Of a stretch of DNA of 64,000 bases, positions 56,150 through 64,000 are shown piece after piece. The notes under the pieces were generated by a model, which had not been told where the DNA came from, did no database searches, and saw only the letters and a program-made list of their open reading frames with translations. This DNA comes from Tretioscincus oriximinensis. Taxonomy: Eukaryota; Chordata; Lepidosauria; Squamata; Gymnophthalmidae. The stretch's first letter is position 1; every line of letters starts with the position of its first letter. Position numbers and translations under genes: made by a program. The stretch is taken from assembly GCA_022410635.1 (NCBI GenBank), contig JAJVDF010000261.1, forward strand, positions 427,756 through 491,755, given 5' to 3'.

Positions 56150-56350
56150 TACTCTTTTCAAATGGCCTTTAGAATATGATCACCACATAAAAACTAGGAT
56201 TTGCAGGTTTAACAAGTATAAAAAAGTGATTTCCCCTCAAGTGCTACAGACATTATGAATAACATCTGGTGAAAAATTCTATATTCCGTGATTATTAAAG
56301 TTGCTAAATCATATCCCATTTTGTGGGTGGTAAACCTACATTAAAGGCAT
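56150..56350. mobile_element. M1 foldback element, copy 6, inside a LINE 3' UTR
   Basis: Left end GGCCTTTAGAATATGATCACC then ACATAAAAACTAGGATTTG; right end complement GCCTTTAATGTAGGTTTACC. Core AAGTGATTTCCCCTCAAGTG. The LINE sequence before it (complement of CAAATGG) and after it (CATTCTGCCTG) matches an uninterrupted LINE 3' UTR. Confidence 0.75.
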
Positions 56351-56540
56351 TCTGCCTGTTCTTCCATCCTGGAAGAAGTATCTAGGCATGCATTCTAATA
56401 GCTATTGATATAATATCCTTCATGAATTTGTCTAATCTGTTTTTAAACTTATCCAATCTGGTTGTTGTCACTCCTTCCTCCAATAGTAAATTCCATAAAC
56501 CTATGGCCTCATTTTTCACCAATACACCATCACACTTCTG
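56351..56540 (-). pseudogene. LINE RT C-terminus and proximal 3' UTR
   Basis: The minus-strand frame has VKNEAIGLWNLLLEEGVTTT and LDKFKNRLDKFMKDI, the CR1/L2-group end of RT, then an AGCTATTAGAATGCATGCCT 3' UTR block as in the other LINE copies. Confidence 0.7.
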
Positions 56541-57694
56541 ATAATTTAGAATCTGGACCACCAAAGTCTACACTTTGGAAAATATATCACACTTAGGCAT
56601 GCTATGGTATGAAAAAAATCAGAACAGAGCTTTGTACCATGAATAGATATGAAAGAGAGGACTTTTGCATCTGGATTTTTTCACATCAAGTGGAAAGCTC
56701 AGTCTCAGTTTTCATGTGAGAACCCTATGCTATGGACAGCACCATTTCTATCCTGTTTGTTCCCTGAATCCATGAATGAAGTAAGCACCAAGTTTTATAG
56801 GTGCCAAGGAATCCCTTGGGGCCACTATCTTGGCAATCTCTATTTTAAGGCATTTAAAGACTCTTTGTTCACAAAATAGCAACAAATCATTAGTTACATC
56901 AAACCCTTCCATGTCAAATCCAAGTCTTGTTCAGTGACATCAAAGGCAAATCTTTCTTGCCCGTTCTGTCTTTTGCATGACAGCCCTTTCCTTTCATCTT
57001 CATTTCACTAGACTAAACATTCCTAGAACTTTCCCGTAGGGATTGATTTCAGTGGAATTCTTTTTAAAAGCCATTATTTTGGGAAATGTATGAAATAAGC
57101 AAACAAAAAAGAAAGGGAAAAAAATATGTTTCTCCTACCCTCCTCTACAAATGTCTAATACACTTCTTAATGCTATTCCTTTTCTCTTTAGCCTAGACGA
57201 AGAAATTTGGGGACTGTTACGTTTTAACCATTGTCACATGTTAAAGAAAATGGCTTTGAAGCAAAGATAGGCTACTTTGTTAACTTGCGGATCATCATTT
57301 CCTGAGTTTGTGTTCTTATTTTGGCTATTATAAAGGAAAGAAGAAAAAAAAAGAGAGATTAACATCGTGGCTTGTCTCACTTTGTTTCTTTATTTGTATG
57401 CGTAGACAAAAGTAAGGAATATTATCCCTTTTTTCCATTCTTATCTATCTTTCTTGCTGTTAATGAACATATTTTCTTTCCTGACTCTTATATATGCCCA
57501 GTCACAGTATTTAATTTTACATTAACTTAAAAATAAGCACTGGTATGTCTTTAAAATTGTTCACAGATCCAATGGGTAGTGTGAACCACTGTAGCTATCG
57601 TGTTACAAAAAAAAAGAAGACGAAGCTCCTAAGAGAATCAGATTTGTGTGTCACCTGACGTCTTATTTTGGCTGCATCCCCACAATTTTTTTTA
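56541..57694. other. No recognised feature
   Basis: No nameable repeat or gene. Confidence 0.4.
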
Positions 57695-58030
57695 CTGAGA
57701 TGATACTTACATCAAGCTGAATTCACAACACATGGGCATGATTGTTCAGCGACCCATTCACTAAAAAGGCCCATGGTCTCGAATTTTTCATCAACTGCAG
57801 ATTGTCCAATTTTATAGCAAATGCTGCTAAAATCCTAAAACCAGCTTCCAGAGGGCATTTATTAATGTGAACATGGAAAATCTCATGAGACATTGAGGCT
57901 ACATGAAAAACTTCATTGTCTTTATCTTGCAGAGAATGCTGGGACTTGCAGTAAAGCAAGCACAACGACATATGGGACTTGTCATGTGATGAGAATGCAA
58001 TGGAATGGAACAGGATGGAAATTTAAAAGT
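57695..58030 (+). repeat. Dispersed repeat U1, copy 4
   Basis: GATACTTACATCAAGCTGAA, CCATTCACTAAAAAGGC, AATGTGAACATGG, AAATCTCATGAGACATTGAG, CTTGCAGAGAATGCTGG and GACTTGTCATGTGATG, in the same order as in copies 2 and 3. Confidence 0.65.
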
Positions 58031-58794
58031 AGGTCAAACAGAATCACTAATGTGTTTTTTAAATGGAATAGTGGAGCTAAACAAGTTGTGGGGATGCACC
58101 CTTTCTCACAACATAGAGCACCACGACAGTATACAGCAACAAAGATACAGTCATCTGAAATTATATAGTATACAAAGAAAAGCTGTGTGAGTCAGCTATC
58201 ATCTAGAGGTTGATTCAATACTGGTAAGTGTCATGGTAAATACTCAAAATATGCTTTTTCTGGAAGCATATCCATTAGTACAACAACAATGCAGTAGGAC
58301 AGCTGCAATGCAAAATGAAATATTTTATTATTAAGGAATGCAAACAAAAGTGGGGTGGGGTGGGGTGAATTTGCAATATTGTATTTTTATGATGGGGTTA
58401 TTAGTCTTGGCCAGAGTTTTGGTTGTCCACCCTGGCCCCACACCTGAAAAAAGCTGTATAACGATACTGAGTATTAGTACCAAAAGGGAATTAAACAATG
58501 AAACTGTAATCACATCACACGTTGTAGTAATTCTAAGTACTAAGCTCTGTACTTAGTTACTACTTTTGTTTGTTTTACATTAGTTAGTATACAGACTATA
58601 CCGGTGATGGGCATTTAGAGACTTTTTTCATTATTTCTAGAGTTTGTTAGAGATTGGGAGCCTGATAGGACTAGTTGATATAAGTCATATATTTGATGCT
58701 ATTAATGTGTGATAAATGAATGACTTCAATGTGTAATATGATTACAGTTACATTGTGTTTAACCATCTCTTTTGGTAGCATTAGTTGTACAAAT
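58031..58794. other. No recognised feature
   Basis: No nameable repeat or gene. Confidence 0.4.
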
Positions 58795-59096
58795 AGAAGA
58801 AGAACTGTGTTCTTATAGCACGTTTTTCTCATCTTTCAAAGGGACTTAAAACGGACTACAAGGGGATTTTGCCCGAAGGCTGACATTCTATCTTTCTCAC
58901 CAGGCTGTGGTAGTTCCCATTTATCTACTTGCAGTCAGTTGCAATTTTTTGCAATTCTTGCTTTCGAATAGTTGGATTAGCTAGAGCTACAGGCTAGGAG
59001 AAGGTGCTCACCCCTCCCCACGCCCAACATAGGGCTTTGAAACCCAATATCCCAGATGAGAGACTGTTTCCTTAGCGACTGAGTCATTCATGCCTG
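58795..59096 (-). mobile_element. SINE-B, near full length
   Basis: A short AGAAGAAG tail, full 3' end, body and tRNA-like head (A-box-like TGACTCAGTCGC on the complement; B-box region about 59034-59047). Confidence 0.85.
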
Positions 59097-61854
59097 CAAT
59101 ACCCCCATATCTCAGTTGAAAATCTGCATAACAGCATGGAATGTCTCCACAAACTGTCCCAAGCTGACCTAAACCATGGTGATAGGTCTAACAATTGGAT
59201 CCTGCAACTGCTTAGGCTGTCTTAGCTTAGCATACTATAGTCAACACTAGCTATGGAATGGAAAGGGATACAGAAATTCCATCCACCTTTCTCTCTGATT
59301 ACATTGCTGTGAAGGTTTGTTAGAGATCATTCCCTCAAGATCCTAAAAAATAGAAGTCTTCTTACACTGTCTTTAAATGTCTCAGTATCACTATAAAGAA
59401 AGGGAAATGAAAGACAAAAGATGTATGGAAAGACAAATGAATTGTTGCCTGTTCTGAACATCTGAAATTGGGAAAAGTTATTTTCTTTTTCGTACGGGAT
59501 GTTGTGTCTTTTAAGCAGCTGCTGATACTGAAATTCACTTGTCTTAAGTAGCATTCATCACTCCACTTCATTACAATTTATTGGTGATTTTTCACTTCCA
59601 GCTGCTGATCTCATGACCTGGAAGGTTAAGATGGTTTTTATTCACGCTACTGAACTTAGCATCTCTGAACCTTCCTTGTCATTACGTGGTTGCTTTCTCT
59701 TGCTTCATTGTCTTTTTTTTAACAGGGGGTTTCCATGAAATTGTCTTCAATGAAATGAAAAGAGATATCTTCAACAGGATCTTATTTCCCCAGGTGTCAG
59801 CTGTTCAAGAACACCAGAATAGTGGATCATAATTGTCTGATATTAATTTTTTGAGTTTTTTATTATTAAAAAATAATCATTGAAAAAACACGTGAAGTAT
59901 ATAGTATAATATAAAAAGACATGAGAAGAAGAATATATGGGAATGAGTATTATTATAGGAATTAAACTGTTACATTTGAAAGGATACATTAGAAAAACTG
60001 CAGAAGGCTCTTTAAGTTCATACATGTCACCATCACTAGATCTTGAACTCAGGAGCTTTGCTTTTTGTTAACATTATCTTAGATTTGTGTATGATAAGTG
60101 TGTTTTTTCTTGTCTCTTAGCCTAATTTCTTAAAGCAAAAGGTTAAGGAAGGGAAAGGGATATCTACAGAATTAATAACATGAACTTCCTGAAATTTCAG
60201 TTACCTAACAGAACTGCACATAATAACCAAAAGCGCCGAAACAAGGAAGTGATCCAGGAAGTTCTAGGGACAGATAAAGCTGCCAGTTTTGGAACTGCAC
60301 AATTCTTATGGTTCCACTTTAAATTTTAGTTTGTTCTTTTTCTACATCAATTTTTATTTACGGATCTATTTTAAAATATACGTTACACTCCTTTCACTCA
60401 AAAATTCCAGAGCAAGTCACAACATTCAGCAAAAACATCAATAAAATCAATAAAATAATCTAGAATATACTTTATTATTCTCTTAATTAAAAACTAAAAA
60501 GGGTTTGATCAATTCATTTTTTATCATTCTTGTCTCTCATAAATCATTTTTGCTAACCTACATTGTATTTTTCAGGTTGTGTAATGTGTACATTTTGGTA
60601 ATGATGTTTCAAGCCTGATCAAATTCAAACTACTTTGAATTGATCCTAGTTTATTGAATATGAATTCAAACCAAATGATCCCCGAGTTTGAGATGGTGGT
60701 AGTTCATAGTGGAACTAAACCAAGATGATTTGGTTGAACCTCTTAGATTTGTTAGCGTTTCAGCATTTTAAAGGGTTTTAAAATTGCATTTTTATATGAA
60801 GAATTAGGANAAACTGGTGCAAGGTTCAAATTTATTTTGAACCATTTATCCTTTTACTATGGAAAAGCTTCCATGGTACATCTCTGACTGCTATATATCT
60901 ACCTGATGTAATAAGAGATTCCTACAGCAAGCACACCATGTCAAGGGTATGATTATCATGGTACAGTCGATGCTTTTGAGTACAAGATATGATTTATTGC
61001 CTACATTGAAAATACAATATTTGCTGTATCATCAGGGCATTTGCACTCTGAAATAGAACTGTGGAATATCTCAATGACATGACCAACAAGGTATTATCAT
61101 TGAGGTATCTGCCCACAAGTACTCTGAAATGAAGCCATGGCTTTCTAGGCACACTTTTTTATTATATCCAATTCAGTTACAGAGCAGCTGCATCATGTAA
61201 TATTTGGAAGAGTTGAATTTTGAAGCATAATTGAATTTCATCCCGTTCCTCAGTCCAAGACACAAAGGCAAGATCTGCAGCCATGCTGAGAGATTGTATT
61301 TGGTCTGGAACAAATGTTCTGATTCAATAATGTGGTGGGCAGCTGTCTGCTTGACAGCCAGCTCACTCTGACCTACTTTTGAAGCAGAAGAAAGGTTTTC
61401 CAACCTCAAAGCAACAGCTGCTGGTATTCCCTTCCATGGTCCAGTAATGGTCCCAGAGATGGATCATCTTCAGGAGTCCAGCAAAATGCCATTGGGCTCC
61501 ACAAGCCCTTTGTCCATTTCTGCTGCCACCGCCATCTAATTCTAGCTATACATGGTTAAAGTGTTTCAGGCATTTTTTTAATTTTATTTTTTAACCCAGA
61601 AGTAGGCTACACAGCCCTGAGATAGTCTGATTCATACATGGCCTTATTCTAGAAAGTGATCTATGAATTTGCAGTCCACATCCCATTTCAGGCTACTTCA
61701 GGGCTGTGTAGCCACTATAAACTACAAACAATTTGCAGACTCCACAGTCCCAACACTTTTCTGAGANAGTACAGATATTGCAACAGATTTATGAGTTCGT
61801 ATTACAATATGAAATAAATGAATTTTCCTCAAAGTGGGGCTAAGAACGCTTTTA
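59097..61854. other. No recognised feature
   Basis: About 2.7 kb of AT-rich DNA. The minus-strand frame at 59327-59554 has a LLKRHNIPYEKEN stretch that faintly recalls an L1 ORF2 C-terminus. This is too weak to call. Confidence 0.4.
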
Positions 61855-62087
61855 CCATGCAGCCTGGATAGCTTTAAGTAAGGCCGAGACAAAGTCATGG
61901 AAGCCAGGTATATCATTTGCTACTAGAATAAATGTTTTGATACTGCTTCTAGGATTGGGCAACAGGCAATATTCCTAAAGTGCCATTTGCAGGAAATGGG
62001 AACAAGTTAAGATTTTTCCTTCTTTTGTTTCAGACTGCCCAGGTGCAATTGGTGGGCCAGTGTGTGAGACAGAATGCTGGACTAGAT
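61855..62087 (+). mobile_element. CR1/L2-group LINE 3' UTR, interrupted copy (proximal part)
   Basis: GATTGGGCAACAGGC, AAGTGCCATTTGCAGGAAATG, ACTGCCCAGGTGCAATTGG and CAGAATGCTGGACTAGAT run in family order up to the insertion at 62088. Confidence 0.85.
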
Positions 62088-62140
62088 CACTGCCCTGAGA
62101 CCTTCGGGTATGGGGCGGGGAATAAATAAATAAATAAAAT
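62088..62140 (+). mobile_element. AAAT-tail element, tail-only insertion in the LINE
   Basis: ACTGCCCTGAGACCTTCGGG, a GGGGCGGGG block and (AAAT)n, only about 53 bp. It splits the LINE consensus CTAGATGGGCTCTGG exactly, so it is an extremely 5'-truncated retro-insertion. Confidence 0.85.
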
Positions 62141-62180
62141 GGGCTCTGGTCCCATTCAGCTGGGCTCCTCTTAGGATTAC
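62141..62180 (+). mobile_element. CR1/L2-group LINE 3' terminus, interrupted copy (distal part)
   Basis: GGGCTCTGGTCCCATTCAGC then GGGCTCCTCTTAGGA: the eroded end of the element begun at 61855. Confidence 0.75.
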
Positions 62181-62389
62181 CTTAAGTAGATGCAGTAGGA
62201 TTCCAGAGAGAAATTAGTGTCTAACATAGAAAAATAAAAATAGAATGTAATGGAACTTATTCTGGAATAGAGGGTNGCCATCCACATGTCTTACCCATAC
62301 CCTTTTTAGGTTTGCACTACAATGCGGATGATAGGTCTCTATTCTGAAATATAATCTGGAATAAAGCTTATTGCAGAAAGTGTCTAAGG

Positions 62390-62775
62390 GTATATCCCCA
62401 CTCACAATATACAGCGAGTTGGATGCGACATCACGTTCTGTCCACCCCACCTGCAGCAAACATCCATTGCTGTGGAACAAGCAGACACTGGATTTTATCC
62501 AATTCAAGAGCTGACCATTTTTAATATCAGAAAGAAAGCTGCATGTATAGCTAATATTGCGAGACTAGCAGTTCATTCTTGGCTCACAGAGAATGATGGG
62601 GATTGTAATCAGATAAGTGCAGCAATGCCTTCTGGGGCTTGTCATGTGATGCAATTGCTACCCAAAGAGTCTCAACAGCTTGGACACCTTAAGGTAACAT
62701 GAGAGTGGGTGGTTAATGCGTTTTTCTTTTCAAGCAAGGCAAACCCTGTTGTGACAATTTGCCTTAGGATAGGAA
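62390..62775 (+). repeat. Dispersed repeat U1, copy 5
   Basis: GCAGTTCATTCTTGGCTCAC, GAGAATGATGGGGATTG, GGGGCTTGTCATGTGATGC and GGCAAACCCTGTTGTGAC follow the order of copy 2. Confidence 0.6.
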
Positions 62776-62799
62776 GTAAGTATAGTCTTAATTCCACTG

Positions 62800-63165
62800 A
62801 TGGACAGAAGATTTAGTACAAACAAGGGAAAGTATTCTTTTCATCCAGAGTGTCATTGGTCTGTCAAATTTACTTCCAGAAGAGGTGGTGATAGCTTTAA
62901 GACAGGATTAGATAAGTTCATGGAAGCCAAGTGTATAAATAGCTACTAGAATGGATCTCTTGATACTGCCTCCGAGATGGAGCAACAGGCAGGATTCCTG
63001 AAGTGCCATTTGCAGGAAGTGACGAACAGGTGAAGCTTTTGCTCATTCTGTTTGAGACTGCCCAGGTGCAAATGTTGGGCCACTGTGTGAAACAGAATGT
63101 TGGGCTAGATGAGGTCTGGCCAAATTCAGCAGGGCTCCTCTTATGTTCTTACGTTCACTGCAGTC
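62800..63165 (+). mobile_element. CR1/L2-group LINE 3' end, uninterrupted reference copy
   Basis: Includes the decayed end of RT (ACAAGGGAAAGTATTCTTTTC, then a GGATTAGATAAGTTCATGG stretch) and the whole 3' UTR through CTCCTCTTATGTTCTTACG. It is useful as the empty-site reference for the interrupted copies at 1, 12.1, 40.2, 56.3 and 61.9 kb. Confidence 0.85.
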
Positions 63166-64000
63166 CTGTGCTTTGGATGCTCCATTATGTTGTTCTTAAA
63201 TTACTCTGAACCAATAGCACCCTATTCATCTTAGGTGCATTTTGATGGTAATTTAGCTTCCTTACATAAGGCCACAAACCCAAGCCAAGTAAAGTCCTGT
63301 TCCTGCGGATGGCTCATTTCTGTCTGGGCAAAGAGAAGAGATGAGAAAAGAAATGTTCTGGGAAGATGATCCACCATCCCCCCCTTCTTCCGTGCTTTCT
63401 TCCAACTCTTTCCCCACACATGCATTCCAAAGAGTTATACACCAGATAGAAGCACATGCTGCCTGGCCAAGCCCAGTACAGGCCATCTGGGAACTTTAAA
63501 GCCTGCAGGATGTGAGCTGAGGCTGTGCTGGAACTTGAAGCTGAGCTGGTATCCTATGTCTAAATACCAACACAGCTGTTTGGGCCAGGAAAGGGGAAAC
63601 TCCCAAAGGATCTAATGCAGGGTCTCTTCTTTACGGAGGAGATTATTCCTGAATTACTGAACTGTTCGTGACTTTTTGCTCTAGCCCATGAAATGAGATC
63701 CCCTGTAACAGAAGGTCCTGCTTGTAGCTGCTGCTGCTGCCGCCNCCACAGACTCAAAGGATTTTATTTTAATAGCCACTGGAAATGTGTATGTGCGAGT
63801 GTGTGAGAGCATTTATGCGCATGCACAGAATATATGTTTAAATTACTCAACATGAATATCTGATATTGAACTTGGAAGGGCTTCAGTGAATTTAAAAGGG
63901 GGGGGGAGGGCAACAGCTTGTTAGACGCTGGAGGAAAAAGAGCTCAGTGGCTTCCAGAACTCTTCAAGCATCCCAAAGAGTGCAATAGCTGCACATGGCC
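63166..64000. other. No recognised feature
   Basis: Contains a short GCTGCTGCTGCTGCC run at 63728-63742. No gene or named repeat. Confidence 0.4.

Noticed and set aside
59327..59571. L1 ORF2 C-terminus
   Set aside because: The resemblance rests on a handful of residues (KRHNIP...) with no second L1 motif or tail.

Overview
The window reads as non-coding nuclear DNA from a vertebrate, most likely a squamate reptile. It is AT-rich and mostly made of decayed transposable elements. No intact host protein gene, rRNA, tRNA or CRISPR array can be supported. The repeat mix points to Squamata: many 3' ends of CR1/L2-group LINEs, RTE/BovB-like LINE pieces, a Penelope-like element (PLE), several tRNA-derived SINE families with long (AAG)n or (CAT)n tails, hAT and Tc1/mariner-like foldback elements, and LTR fragments. 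The species is not determinable by reading. Isolated Ns occur about once per kb, with one 182-base gap at 20322-20503.

Labels used here (mine, not database names): SINE-A and SINE-B are two related tRNA-headed SINEs. SINE-C is a different tRNA-headed SINE. 'AAAT-tail element' is a retroelement 3' end with (AAAT)n. M1 is a foldback DNA element with TIRs of about 45 bp. U1 and U3 are unclassified dispersed families.

Layout. 0-6 kb: a LINE with a 5' inversion, split by SINE-A, then an RTE-like LINE split by SINE-B in the middle of its reading frame. 6-12 kb: mostly unannotatable sequence with one exon-like segment at 6966-7161. 12-16 kb: nested LINE/SINE. 16.2-20.9 kb: the oddest region, with a palindromic tandem array, two decayed OTU-protease-like fragments, a short acidic ORF, an LTR-like segment, a GA-rich minisatellite around the gap, and a second palindromic block like the first. 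24 kb: a hAT-like element of nested hairpins. 27-32 kb: SINE-C pair, a palindromic PLE insertion with perfect 13-bp target-site duplications (TSDs), and a CR1 3' end. 31.9 and 35.8 kb: two copies of one foldback element. 43.5-44.2 kb: a probable solo LTR. 45.1-46.9 kb: a 5'-truncated PLE with a 487-codon uninterrupted frame (RT plus GIY-YIG) and perfect 12-bp TSDs. 46.9-64 kb: M1, U1, hAT and LINE relics in otherwise featureless DNA.

There is no operon or gene cooperation to describe. The information lies in the order of insertion. Several junctions give clean relative ages: SINE into LINE, AAAT-tail element into LINE, hAT into M1, and M1 into a LINE 3' UTR.
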